From Closterium sp. NIES-65 (lineage: Eukaryota; Streptophyta; Zygnematophyceae; Desmidiales; Closteriaceae): a DNA stretch of 64,000 nucleotides. The notes under the pieces were generated by a model. The model worked only from the letters and a program-made list of their open reading frames with translations, was not told the DNA's origin and did no database searches. The stretch covers positions 186,001 through 250,000 of the forward strand of contig CANXME010002332.1 in NCBI GenBank assembly GCA_948144175.1. The letters run 5' to 3'. The position numbers were made by a program, and so were the translations under genes. This document shows positions 54,601 to 63,505 of the stretch, piece by piece. Every line of letters begins with the position of its first letter. Within the stretch, counting starts at the first letter, position 1.

Positions 54601-57600
54601 CATCTGCTAGTGGTGGCGCTAGTCCCCATTTTGGGTCTGCTGCAGGACTGGCAGCACCAGCAGCAGCAGGGATAGCTTCAGCCGGAGCTGCTGGGATGAG
54701 GAGGTCCGGTAGCAGCACGGCCATAGCAGCAGGTCTGGGAATAGGCTCGGGAGGCTCGGGTGGTGCGGGTGGAGGTTCGGGAGGGACAGTGGGAAGGGCA
54801 GGTGTCCGAAGGGGAGTGGATGGAAGGGGAGGAGGGGGTGGTGGTTCCCCCGTGTTCCGAGTTCCCTCCAACCTCGATCTTAACAAGCCAACAGGGGAAA
54901 CCTCACGTCCTGCTACTGCCAGCATCACTCCTGCTGCTGCTGCTACTCGTGCTGGGGCTGGGTCTAGTACCAGAGCAACTAGTACAGAGGACACACCTCT
55001 GGGAGTGGAAGCAAGTTTCCGGCCCTGGATGGCCGAAGGGGAGGACTCAGACGGGGAAGAGGAGGGGCAGGGAGGCAGGAGCACCAGGCAAGCAGGCACG
55101 GGAGCGGTCACACGGGGTTACACGCCAACATCAGCATCAGGCGCAGCAGGGGCAACGGTATCGGCAACAGCAGGGAGAGCAGCGGCGGCGGCGGCGGCGG
55201 CGGCAGCAACGCTGCCGAGTGTGGGGGCACGGCTGAAGCCAGTGTGGACGGAGGGCGGGTCGAGGAGGGCGGTGGCGCTGTCGCTGTCTCCCCCGGCAGC
55301 AGCACTCATGCAGCGCCTGCAGCAGGCTGCTGGCGTGGGCCTAGTGCACCTGGCGCTACCCTGCGACCAGTCAGGCTTCATCCTCACGTGAGTGCCATTG
55401 CTCACTTGCTCTCCCTGGTCTGGCTCATGCGCAAGGGCCTTCCCTGGCTCCCGGTCTCAGCTGTTCTCTCGGCCCATCCGCCCTCTTGCCCTCACCCTAT
55501 GTACTGCTCTGCCTGCCCATTGTCCTGTGTTGTTCTCCTCCTCAGCTGGACCACTGAGGCCCTGTCAGTTGCACAACTCAGTGATTCCACCTCCCACCTG
55601 CTCTCTCACACCGTCCCTCATCTTTCTGTTTTTCTCCTCTCCTCTCCTCCCTCCTCAGCTGGTCATCTGAGGTCATGTCAGTGGCAGAGCCTAGTGACTC
55701 CGCCACGCGCCTGCTTGCCCGTGCCATTGACAGCATCGGCTGGTGGAACCCCGCTCGCCGCCATGCTGCTGCCCTCGCCCACTCTCTTGCTGCTTCTGCT
55801 GATGCTGCTGGTGTTACCGCTGCTGCTGCTTCTGCTGCTGCCGGTGCTGCCAAAGCTCCAGTTTCTGGTTCAGGTGGTCTTGCTTCGGCGCCTGGTTCGG
55901 CCTCAGCTTCGGCGGCTGATCTGGTCGGGCTTGCTGCCACTCACCATGGAGCCAGCTCCCCCGGGCTTGGTCCAGTGAACGCAGCAGGTTCGGCAAGTGC
56001 AAGACTGGCAGCAGGTTCGGGATCAGCAGGCTTGGCAGGGGTGAGTGCTTCGGGTAGTGGCGGCGGCAGTGCGAGGGGCATCAGTGGAACTCCGAGTTCC
56101 TCTGGCGCACCTGTCACTGCTGCTGCCACGGCAGCTGTTGCTGCTAGCCCTGCTGGTGACTCCGCTGCTGCTGCTACTGGTGCAGCAGGTGGTGTGAGAG
56201 GTGCCGGGCCGCCTGGTGCTACTGGGGGAGCGGTTGGAGGAGCAGGAGGAGGGGGAGGGAGGGGGAGTAGGGGAGCGGGGGAGAAGGCACCGGCGAGTTT
56301 GTGGGAGTTGGTGCATGTGGCGAGCTGCTTTGTGGTGGATGGGGTGCTGCATCGCTTCATGGGCTGCCACACTCAGGTATGCCACGTGCTGCTCCTCTTT
56401 CAAGCCACCTCAAAAGCAGTCTGTGGGAGTTGGTGCATGTGGCGAGCTGTTTCGTGGTGGATGGGGTGCTGCATCGCTTCATGGGCTGCCACACTCAGGT
56501 GTGCCAAGTCTTGTCCTTTTCAATGTATGGGTTGTCACACGTGCTATGCCAAGTGGCTTGCCCTCACTGCTACTTCTCCAAACCCTGGGTTGTCACACGT
56601 GCTATGCCAAGTGGCTTGCCCTCACTGCTACTTCTCCAAACCCTGGGTTGTCACACGTGCTATGCCAAGTGGCTTGCCCTCACTGCTACTTCTCCAAACC
56701 CATCACTGAGTGTTTCCCCCGACATCCCTTTCTGGCTGCCACTGTTTCCCTGTTTGTCATTTTCCTGCGCAGATCCTGCCGGGCGGCATGGAGGTGAGCA
56801 CGTATCTCTTCAGCTGCACGGCTCCCGCCGTCCACCTCACAGAAGCTGACATTCGCTGGATGGTGAGTTGGGATGGAGATGGGGTGATTGTTAGAGGGAT
56901 TGAAGGTTGGAGGGCTGGATTATGGATGGCGCCTGGTGGCCCCCGCCGTCCACCTCACAGAAGCTGACATTCGCTGGATGGTGAGTTGGGGTCGGGTGGT
57001 GGCATGCTGGGTGGCGGGTGGTGGGTGGTAGGTGGCGGACGGTGGATGGTGGATGGTTGGCTATGCATGGGTGTCGGATGGTGATTTGCATTTGAATGAT
57101 GGCTGGATGGCTGCCTCGTGGCTCACTGGCGTGTGGCTTCATGCTGCATGCTGGTGGAATCTCTATGTGGGTCATGTTTGGGCACCAAACGGTTGTTGTT
57201 CTGTGTGTGCACATTCTGCCTTGCATGCTGGTGGAATCTCACTCTATTTTCTCTTCCATCGAATCTTCTCTTCCATCTTTCCTTGTCTTCCTGCTGCCGA
57301 CCTGTTTCCTGCCTCTCCGTCGCCCTGCCTCTGCCCTGCAACCACCCACACAGGCATCTTCATGGAGGGATTGCATCATAGTGTGCACGGGCCAACAGGG
57401 GGCTCCCACCGCCCTTATACACACCTTTCCTTACCTCTCTGCCTCCGTGCCCTTCCTATTCTGCCTCCCTGCCTGCCTGTAACCACCCACACAGGCTTCT
57501 TCATGGAGGGATCGCATCATAGTGTGCACGGGCCAACAGGGGGCTCCCACCGCCCTTATACACACCTTTCCTTACCTCTCTGCCTTCGTGCCCTTCCCAT

Positions 57601-58145
57601 TCTGCCTCCCTGCCTGCCTGTAACCACCCACACAGGCTTCTTCATGGAGGGATCGCATCATAGTGTGCACGGGCAAACAGGGGCCCCCCACCGCCCTCAC
57701 AGAAGCTTTTCTGGACACCGGAGCCAAGGCTGTCATCGCTCCTCCTCCTGCCGGTTCCTCTTCATTCCCTGGTCACTTTGCATTAAATGCTGCTGCTGCG
57801 GCAGGGGCAAGTGGCATGTCTCCTTGCGTCGACTCGGCCTATCAAGGAGTTGTGGGTTTGGATTTAGCGGCGGCAGCAGCTGGTGGGGATGTGGGTAGGT
57901 TGGGGAAGAGGGAGGCCTGGTTGGATGACGTGGAGGCTTGGATTGGCCGGGAGGATCGGGTGTTTGGTTTAGCGGTGGAGAAAGAGCAGGCAAGTGCTAA
58001 AGTGGAGGAAGAGAGGTTGGGGTTGTTTTTGAGGGATCTGTACAGTGGGTTGTTTGATGATGGATTCTCGGCTCCTGTAGCTTTGGAGGAGACCCTGAAG
58101 GCACATCCGGGGATGAAGTTCTCATGTCATGTCAAGAAAAGGTAA
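42678..58145 (+). CDS. PLAI: PLA-I type patatin phospholipase with LRR and ARM repeats
   Basis: Lipid acyl hydrolase, homologue of Arabidopsis pPLAI. Fifteen exons: 42678-44261, 44685-44832, 45777-45855, 46370-46523, 46662-46880, 47565-47810, 48514-48826, 49186-49446, 50527-50642, 51551-51712, 51951-52410, 53725-55387, 55659-56376, 56773-56862, 57636-58145; 6723 bp, 2240 residues, all phases consistent. LRRs about 529-655 (LEVLEVENNRLSALPGEIGQ, LRVLRLFNNPLEFFPEI). ARM repeats about 656-914 (ICEDRENRAAIGKDESAIRQ, VEQACHALSSLA, ALMAVGNLSF). Patatin from about 930: DGGGMRG oxyanion loop, GTSTGG nucleophile Ser near 975, Asp in WQDGAIFANNPT near 1160. C-terminal family segments include LTEADIRWM and RDRIIVCTGKQGPPTALTEA. 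The Arabidopsis protein has about 1300 residues; the surplus is a 528-residue N-terminal exon and a low-complexity Ala/Gly/Ser linker in exons 12-13. Confidence 0.95.
44360..45240 (+). repeat. echoes around PLA-I exon 2
   Basis: Left copies at about 44,366-44,515 and 44,560-44,640 repeat the start (NFTMNLPLLEVLEVENN-like). Right copies at 44,905-44,965, 45,065-45,125 and 45,215-45,240 repeat the end (LRVLRADNNQLTTVP) with the CCCAGTGAGTCACGC donor, increasingly degraded. GGTCTGTGCTGTGTG and its complement form a small hairpin at 45,147-45,201. Confidence 0.87.
45262..45484. repeat. foldback insert K1 with coiled-coil fragment
   Basis: Inverted repeat in PLA-I intron 2. The left arm (about 45,319-45,390) reads CTGAGGGAAAAGGAGATAGA, then GCTGATGCGGGAGAAGGAG. 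The right arm (45,415-45,484) is its diverged complement (CTCCCGCATGAGCTCCATCT). Left-arm translation gives a heptad-rich ATKKRISDVQTQLREKEIEL stretch. Probably a fragment of a coiled-coil protein gene, possibly the same kinesin as K2 and K3. Confidence 0.65.
46020..46270 (+). repeat. two echoes of PLA-I exon 4 start
   Basis: At about 46,028-46,100 and 46,195-46,265: CAG plus CLADLRVLRLFNNLLEFIPE, and CLADLKVLRLFNNPLEFFPE with one changed codon. Both lose homology after EIL. The intact exon starts at 46,370. Confidence 0.92.
46951..47022 (+). repeat. echo of PLA-I exon 5 end
   Basis: Repeats SKDASAIRQFVGMVLADSKN plus donor GTGGTGAGT, about 70 bp after the true donor. Confidence 0.88.
47211..47493 (+). 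repeat. two echoes of PLA-I exon 6 start
   Basis: Copies at 47,211-47,322 and 47,381-47,490 of the first 37 codons of exon 6, with acceptors. Copy 1 differs from the true exon at seven codons, all silent; copy 2 is also silent-only until the end. Neither has a usable donor where the homology stops. Confidence 0.95.
47811..48100 (+). repeat. echoes of PLA-I exon 6 end
   Basis: 47,811-47,845 repeats the last 30 bp and donor. 47,952-48,100 repeats about 140 bp of the exon end (QQPEILVSVLRVIANLALAS) with a shifted tail and its own donor. Confidence 0.9.
48930..49068 (+). repeat. echo of PLA-I exon 8 start
   Basis: Degraded copy of GENRLVQGALCTRAVGQR through the oxyanion-loop region, here with the DGGG codons disrupted. 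Precedes the intact exon 8 (49,186). Confidence 0.88.
49503..50000 (+). repeat. three echoes of PLA-I exon 8 end, Ser to Cys
   Basis: At about 49,503-49,627, 49,683-49,797 and 49,880-50,000. Each repeats HELFDLVCGT through DDVYRRLG (third copy partly replaced). In all three the patatin nucleophile box reads GTCSGG or GTCTGG, whereas exon 8 reads GTSTGG. Copies 1 and 2 end in the exon's own G/GTGAGTGG donor. Confidence 0.93.
50080..50780 (+). repeat. echoes around PLA-I exon 9
   Basis: Left copies at about 50,080, 50,219 and 50,367: CAG plus KLVFSNVEAMESAS with drift, of 55-90 bp. The true exon is 50,527-50,642. A right copy at 50,703-50,773 repeats LDQLYKSSSQNYRVVVHGSK with donor GTGAGC. A strict left/right border pattern. 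Confidence 0.92.
50820..51233. repeat. foldback insert K2 with kinesin motor fragment
   Basis: AT-rich insert in PLA-I intron 9. 50,841-50,898 encodes AVFQELSEFVTSALNGYE and ends in a GTAAGT donor. From 50,967, after TCATTCAG, comes VCISVHGQFGSGKTYTMFGD, a kinesin P-loop (GQTGSGKTYTM) exon, then AFRGVISRLVEQ. The left arm (50,917-51,076) pairs with a diverged inverted copy (51,080-51,227). The tip is nearly perfect (GTGGAGTTATTTC and its complement at 51,047-51,107); the outer parts have many substitutions. Confidence 0.85.
51271..51480 (+). repeat. two echoes of PLA-I exon 10 start
   Basis: At about 51,276-51,325 and 51,399-51,480: CAG plus HNAEHFEQLLQGD and HNAEQFEQLLHDMCTDDDRE. The intact exon starts at 51,551. 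Confidence 0.9.
52498..52975. repeat. foldback insert K3 with kinesin motor fragment
   Basis: Clean inverted duplication in PLA-I intron 11. Plus arm about 52,500-52,713, loop about 20 nt (52,714-52,733), minus arm about 52,734-52,975; the inner 150 bp match at about 85% by eye. The plus arm encodes ESYNEEFRDLLREQYK and GHRIFHGKNGNTTFTGMTLV, ending AYAGKRR at a GTGAGG donor. The minus arm encodes GHRIFYGKSGNTTVTGMTLV. This matches the kinesin-14 motor segment YNExxRDLL...HDxNGNTxVTxLT. AT-richer than the surrounding introns. Confidence 0.9.
53068..53620 (+). repeat. three echoes of PLA-I exon 12 start
   Basis: A worn trace at about 53,080-53,140, then long copies at 53,220-53,352 and 53,467-53,602: CAG plus DERCGMDQDKTDPAEWEKLE through AELCKYLRLC, then C/T-rich intron. 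Copy 53,467 differs from the true exon (53,725) at 12 codons, nine silent. Confidence 0.94.
55541..55605 (+). repeat. echo of PLA-I exon 13 start
   Basis: CTCCTCAG plus CTGGACCACTGAGGCCCTGTC, encoding WTTEALSVAQLSDSTSHLL against WSSEVMSVAEPSDSATRLL of the true exon at 55,659. Confidence 0.85.
56413..56702 (+). repeat. PLA-I exon 13 end echo and 58-bp array
   Basis: 56,413-56,502 repeats LWELVHVASCFVVDGVLHRF through GCHTQ and a donor. 56,529-56,702 is three units of 58 bp beginning GGGTTGTCACACGTGCTATG. The unit contains WVVTRAMPSGLPSLLLLQT-type coding similarity only by chance of frame. Confidence 0.9.
56935..56990 (+). repeat. echo of PLA-I exon 14 end
   Basis: Repeats APAVHLTEADIRWM coding (CCCCGCCGTCCACCTCACAG onward) plus donor GTGAGTTGGG. 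Confidence 0.92.
57350..57565 (+). repeat. two echoes of PLA-I exon 15 start
   Basis: At about 57,354-57,420 and 57,495-57,565: CACACAG plus ASSWRDRIIVCTGQQGAPTA, then intron-like sequence; units repeat at about 141 bp. The intact exon starts at 57,636. Confidence 0.93.
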
Positions 58146-58795
58146 AGTTGTATCAAGAGTATATTCATACAAGATGCTAAACACAAGCCTACCGTGAGTG
58201 TTATGAGTATCTGACTATTTTAGCGTATGAACGAGCCGACCTGTACCGCGCAAATGGTTTGCGTTTCCGCGCCAATGCGTGCCAGCGGTGCTTGCTGCGC
58301 TGGCGCGCGGCGATGCTGGAATGTCAGGAAACTGCACCAGAAGCATCGCAGATTTTCCATCTCCACCCCACCGATCTCGTCTAAAACGCACAAAACCGCA
58401 TTCAAATCAGCCCGATTCACCAACAACCTCCATGAACTGCCTTTCTCCTCCTCCTCTGCCACACGCTTCTCCCAATTGGATCATCTCGAGGCAGCTCTGC
58501 ACTCCCGAGATGGCTCGAGTTTTTCAACTCGTGACTTTCCTTCTGTCTTCAGTAAAACTCCGAGTTCACCATCAGCGTTCCTTTCAGGAACTCGGCTTCT
58601 TTATCAGACACGTTTCCGTATCGTGCCTCGCTGCTAATTGCTTAATCCGTCTCCGCTGTTTCGCAACGATCGTCGTCCACCGCGTCTAACTGTAGATCGC
58701 GTACCGAACGTCCGAAAAGCGTCATCGAGCGTCTTCGCCGATCGACAACAGATTCTTTCGTCAACAGCTAACGGACTGAACAAAAGAAAGACGCA
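58146..58795. other. intergenic, leader of HIG1 gene
   Basis: Between the PLA-I stop and the HIG1-domain start, same strand. Overlapping 90-136 residue frames here have no motif and are not called. Confidence 0.5.
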
Positions 58796-59645
58796 ATGGC
58801 CGACTCTGCGAGCGGATCTGCAAGCGCGCCGAGCTCAGATTTCTACACCGCTGCGGGATTCAGAAAGTGGGTCGTCGAGAACAAGATCAAGGCTGTTGGT
58901 GAGCGCAACTAAAACCCGTTAGTATCACTATTGTCCCCACATTTCTGCTGCTCGGAAAAACGAGCAGCGACAAGTTACACCGAACGGATCTTGAAAACGA
59001 GTAAAGAAACACAACGATCACGCTTTGGTCTGTTTGCTGCGTCTGGTTGTGACATTAGAGTCTGGTTCTGCCAGTCCATCATGTGATTTATAGACGTTGG
59101 CGGTATCATGAATGACTGCGTCAATCCCTATCGCTCGTGGGCTTGTTCCGAGGTTCTCTATGGCAGTGTTCGAATATCAGAAACATTGCTAAAGTAATTT
59201 CCACCAAAACTCTCTCATTCACCTCGATTGTGTCCGGCCTCTCAGGTTCACTATGGGCGTCAGCGGTGGGAGGTTCCATTCTGTATAACTTCAGGAAGCC
59301 TGGGGAGAAGATGAGCGTCAAGATCATCCATGCGCGGTAAGTTCTAGGAGTGCTGCTGTTCTAGTCTTTGGGTCCTCTCTTCGATAATCATGTGCAGCAC
59401 TGACATCTCACAGATGACATGTGCCTCAACGCTTCTGCTATTTGCAGCTCACAATTGGCCATGCTTTTGTGTGCTCTAGCGGCCTCCTCAGCTCATTTCT
59501 GATTCTTTCCTCATGTATTTCCCACAGGCTACACGCTCAGGCATTGACATTGGCGGCATTGCTGGCTGCTGGCGCTGTAGAATACTACGAGCATGCCTCG
59601 GGAGCAAAAGTGGAGAAAGTTGCTGAACAAACGAAATTGCATTGA
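58796..59645 (+). CDS. HIG1-domain mitochondrial protein
   Basis: Small inner-membrane protein of the hypoxia-induced gene 1 / Rcf1 type, associated with respiratory complexes III-IV. Three exons: 58796-58898, 59246-59336, 59528-59645; 312 bp, 103 residues, phases 1 and 2. Landmarks: FRKWVVENKIKAVGSLWASA, VGGSILYNFRKPG (membrane span 1), MSVKIIHARLHAQALTLAAL (the family RxxAQ-type loop), LAAGAVEYYEHAS (span 2). The N-terminus is a Ser/Ala-rich 15-residue tail. The only multi-exon gene here, besides the small two-exon gene at 16.5 kb, in which I saw no exon echoes. Confidence 0.93.
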
Positions 59646-59834
59646 TGTCTCGACATTGAAACGTTATCAGTTCCATGAAGTGCATGCGCAATTCTTTGTA
59701 CATTAACATTCCACAGTACTCTAGTGGTCAGCTCTCTCTCTACGTGACATTGTGAGGCACATTGGGATGGTAGATGGGAGGTCTGGTCTGACATTATGTT
59801 ATTTACCGGAGTTCCCTAGTTTGGTGGCCTCATG

Positions 59835-60640
59835 CCCTGCTGTTAGTGGGTGGTTCCCTGCTAGCAGAGTTCCTCTGCCTTGCCATGCACTCTCTTGCCA
59901 TGGTAGTTTCTCTTCTGTTTAGAGTACCTTTCCGTCTTGCCATCATTCCCTGCTACCGTTTTGTTGTGCTAGCCTCATGCGCCGCTGTTGGTGCGTCACT
60001 TAGCAACATCATTCCGTGCTGTTGAGTTCTCCTGTGGCATTCCCTGCTTTTAGTGCATTGTGTTCCTGCCCACATTCCCTGCTGCAAGTGTGTTACTGCC
60101 ACTACCGTATTATTCCCTGCTGTGGTAATGTGTCCCTACCATCCCTGCTGTTAGTGTGTCCCTGTCATTTTCCCCTGCTGTTGGTGTGTCCCTGCCACTC
60201 TTCCCTGTTGTTAGTGTGTCCCTGCCATTCTTCCCTGCTGTTAGGACGCAGCACCTCTAGCACCATCCTGAGATCTACCCTGCGCAGGATCGAAAAGTGG
60301 AGGAATTTGAAATGGCGCTGAAAGCAGTACATGCTTTTGGCAGGTTTCCAGTCCGCTGGAATCAGCGATCCTGAGATCGATCGAGCAAAATTGCCAGAGG
60401 TGGCGTGTCCTTAGTGTGTCCCTTCCCTGCCATTCTTCCCTGTTGTGTGTTCCTGCCATTCTTCCCTGTTGTTAGTGTGTCCCTGCCATTCTTCCCTCTC
60501 GTTAGTGTGTCCCTGCCACTCTTCCCTGTTGTTAGTGTGTCCCTGCCATGCTCCCCTGTTGTTAGTGTGTCCATTCCCTGCCATTCTTCCCTGTCGTTAG
60601 TGTGTCCCTGCCATTCTTCCCTGCTGTTAGTGGATACCTC
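59835..60640 (-). repeat. 30-bp-type array (zeta), copy B
   Basis: Plus-strand units CCCTGCTGTTAGTGTGTCCC plus TGCCATTCTT, regular near 60,420-60,620 and degenerate towards 59,835. Interrupted at 60,241-60,405 by non-repeat DNA. Confidence 0.85.
60241..60405. other. non-repeat insert in zeta array
   Basis: About 165 bp unlike the array, absent from copy A. Contains ATCCTGAGATC twice (60,267 and 60,369). It could be a short transposon remnant or captured exon (KVEEFEMALKAVHAFG in one frame); origin not recognised. Confidence 0.5.
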
Positions 60641-61263
60641 CTGACCTGCCTGCCCAACCACTCTGTTGTTGTGCCTAGCAGACCCCCTCCAGACCATCCC
60701 CTATCGCTAAACCACTTTGCCCCATACCATACCTCCCACCTTACCCACTTCAGTATACCTCATACCATACCATAATGTTGCTCCTACCCTACTAAAAATC
60801 CCAAGCATCATGGCCTGGTGTGGATTTTTGACAACACATACTACCGGTATTTAGCCTAATTTGGCAAGCCACGGACTACATCTGCTACAAAGGTAGCACC
60901 CTTGGACACCATTCTTCTGTCTTCACTTCCCAACCTGTAGCTGCTTACATAAAGATAGCAGGGGGGCATGCAACAGAGTAAACGGAGTACAAATAACTGT
61001 TGCTTGAAAAAGGAATAGGTATGAAATATGTCTTGCATTGTGAAGGGCGTGATCGCATGAAGAATCAAGGGAGGAGTGACAACAGCAAGGAGAAGCAGGA
61101 TGCGAATGCAAGATCTGATGAGTGCATGTGAGAAGGGGACGAGGAGAGCAGGGTAGTTACGAGCTTACCCAAAAAGCCCAGACCTCCACTTCCAGTGTCT
61201 GTGTATGTGCTGCTTCGCTACCCTCCCAAGGACCTGTACCGGCCTTTAATGCCTGGGAAATAA

Positions 61264-61412
61264 GGGCGTATTCCTATCCTCCTATCAATCTGACCTCCTA
61301 TCAAGCTCACACTGAAAAATCCCCTATACCCGAAACCTCTCGCTACTTTTCACAGGCAAAAGGTACAATCTTGATAGGAGGTGGCTTGATAGGAGGCCGT
61401 AGGAATACGCCC
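61264..61412. mobile_element. 149-bp MITE with TAA target duplication
   Basis: Terminal inverted repeats begin GGGCGTATTCCTA at both ends, followed by a second matching block (CCTCCTATCAA). Flanked by TAA at 61,261-61,263 and 61,413-61,415. Three-base TWA duplications fit PIF/Harbinger-derived MITEs. The homologous place in copy A (about 10,838) lacks it. Confidence 0.82.
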
Positions 61413-61530
61413 TAAAGTGGGAGAGAGAAGCACGTACGGGTGTAGCATGCAATGAGCGCGGGTAGAAATGTCGGTCCAACCTTCGTACAGGTGGAGATGC
61501 ACCAGCCCCGGGGATGGGGCCATGCTCACC

Positions 61531-61826
61531 ACTACACCAGGCCCACCACTACACCAGGCCCACCACTACACCAGGCCCACCACTACACCAGGCCCACCAC
61601 TACACCAGGCCCACCACTACACCAGGCCCACCACTACACCAGGCCCACCACTACACCAGGCCCACCACTACACCAGGCCCACCACTACACCAGGCCCACC
61701 ACTACACCAGGCCCACCACTACACCAGGCCCACCACTACACCAGGCCCACCACTACACCAGGCCCACCACTACACCAGGCCCACCACTACACCAGGCCCA
61801 CCACTACACCAGGCCCACCACTACAC
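61531..61826 (+). repeat. 17-bp array (delta), about 17 units
   Basis: Near-perfect CCACCACTACACCAGGC units. All three frames stay open because 17 is not a multiple of three. Copy A has about one unit at the matching site (10,470). Confidence 0.97.
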
Positions 61827-62081
61827 CTCCTCACTGCACCACCGCTGCTTCACAACAAACAGTGAACCACATGCAATTGAAAGGCTCTTCGCAAGAGATT
61901 GGTGCAGAGCTTACAGAGTTGAGCATGAGATGGAGCGAAAGGAGAAGAGCAGCATGGAAGGAAAGATGGTGCCAACACGTTGCTACCGTTCGGCCAAAGG
62001 ATTGAAGGCTGGACCAGAGGGTTGGTGGTGGCCCGACCACAGGGTTTCCAAAGGGTTGGTCGATCAGCCGCAGGGAAAGGA

Positions 62082-62345
62082 TAAGCGTTGACTCACTGGA
62101 AGGAGAAGTGTTGATTCACTGGAAGGATAAGCGTTGATTCACTGGAAGGAGAAGCGTTGACTCACTGGAAGGAGAAGCGTTGACTCACTGGAAGGATAAG
62201 CGTTGATTCACTGGAAGGAGAAGCGTTGACTCACTGGAAGGAGAAGTGTTGACTCACTGGAAGGAGAAGCGTTGACTCACTGGAAGGAGAAGCGTTGACT
62301 CACTGGAAGGAGAAGTGTTGACTCACTGGAAGGAGAAGTGTTGAC
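62082..62345 (+). repeat. 23-bp array (gamma), copy B, about 11 units
   Basis: Units of GTTGACTCACTGGAAGGAGA plus AGC with A/G and T/C variants, much more uniform than the counterpart in copy A. Confidence 0.95.
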
Positions 62346-62562
62346 TGAATGAAAAGTCAAGAAGTTTACTCACAGGAGCCAATTGAAAAGGTGAGTCTAC
62401 CAACAGCTGGCAGTTGAAGAGCCACCAACAGCTGCTGCCCCACATTCCCTCCCTCCCCTCCCGCACAAGCCCTCCACACTGGCGCTCCACAGTTGCAACT
62501 GGTGTTGCCAGTGTGCCACTCAGCTTCCTCTGCTCCATCACGAGTGGCCTAAAGGGAATAGG

Positions 62563-63130
62563 GCAGGGCGGAGAACATGGGGCATAGTGGAGGGGAACGG
62601 AGGCAGGGCGGAGGGAATGAGGCATAGTAGAGGGGAACGCGGGCAGGGCGGAGGGAATGGGTGCAGGGTGGAGGGAATGGGGGCAGGGCGGAGGGAATGG
62701 GGGCAGGGCGGAGGGAATGGGGGCAGGGCGGAGGGAATCGGGGCAAGGCGGAGGGAATGGGGGCAGGACGGAGGGAATGAGGGCAGGGCGGAGGGAATAG
62801 GGGCAGGGCGGAGGGAATGGGGGCAGGGCGGAGGGAATGGGGGCAGGGCGGAGGGAATGGGGGCAGGGCGGAGGGAATGGGGGCAGGGCGGAGGGAATGG
62901 GGGCAGGGCGGAGGGAATGGGGGCAGGGCGGAGGGAATGGGGGCAGGGCGGAGGGAATGGGGGCAGGGGGGAGGGAATGGGGGCAGGGCGGAGGGAATGG
63001 GGGCAGGACGGAGGGAATGGGGGCAGGGTGGAGGGAATGGGGGCAGGGTGGAGGGAATGGGGGCAGGGCGGAGGGAATGGGGGCAGGGTGGAGGGAATGG
63101 GGGCAGGGTGGAGGGAATGGGGGGCGGAGG
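62563..63130 (+). repeat. 20-bp array (beta), copy B, about 28 units
   Basis: Units GGGCAGGGCGGAGGGAATGG, the complement of the beta unit of copy A. Long frames across it (GQGGGNGGRAEGM-type, or PPFPPPCPHSLRPAPIP on the other strand) are repeat artefacts. Confidence 0.96.
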
Positions 63131-63417
63131 GAAGGGCAGCAGGCGAGCCAAGAAACAGGCATGAGATATACACAAAATACTTAACACAGAATGGAGGAAA
63201 CCCGGGGGTGGGGGGGGGGGGGGTGGTGGGACGGGGGTGAAGGAGGCATACAACAAAAACTAAAAAGAAGGACGGGAAGTAGGAGTGTTGAGCAGAATTC
63301 GCATGGGAGGGGTGGAGAGCGGTGTTTGCGACCTACTCAGGGGTGTAGAACTGGAAAAAGTGGCATACCTCGATAGGTCACGGCCAGCCCCATACTCTCC
63401 CTGGTAAAACGCGCTGC

Positions 63418-63505
63418 CTCCCTTCAGTAGAAGGCCCCTCTGCAGTGGAAGGTCCCTCTGCTGTGGAAGGTCCCTCTGCTGTGGAAGGTCCCTCTGCTGT
63501 GTCAC
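63418..63505 (-). repeat. 18-bp array (alpha), copy B, 4-5 units
   Basis: Complement of the alpha unit (CAGTGGAAGGTCCCTCTG), with both CACAG and CACTG variants, flanked by the same spacers as in copy A. Confidence 0.92.

Noticed and set aside
61452-62091. Histidine/proline-rich proteins over the 17-bp array
   Set aside because: All three frames are open because of the 17-bp period; there is no conserved flank.
62549-63256. Proline-rich proteins of 211-279 residues on the minus strand
   Set aside because: By-products of the 20-bp array of composite copy B.
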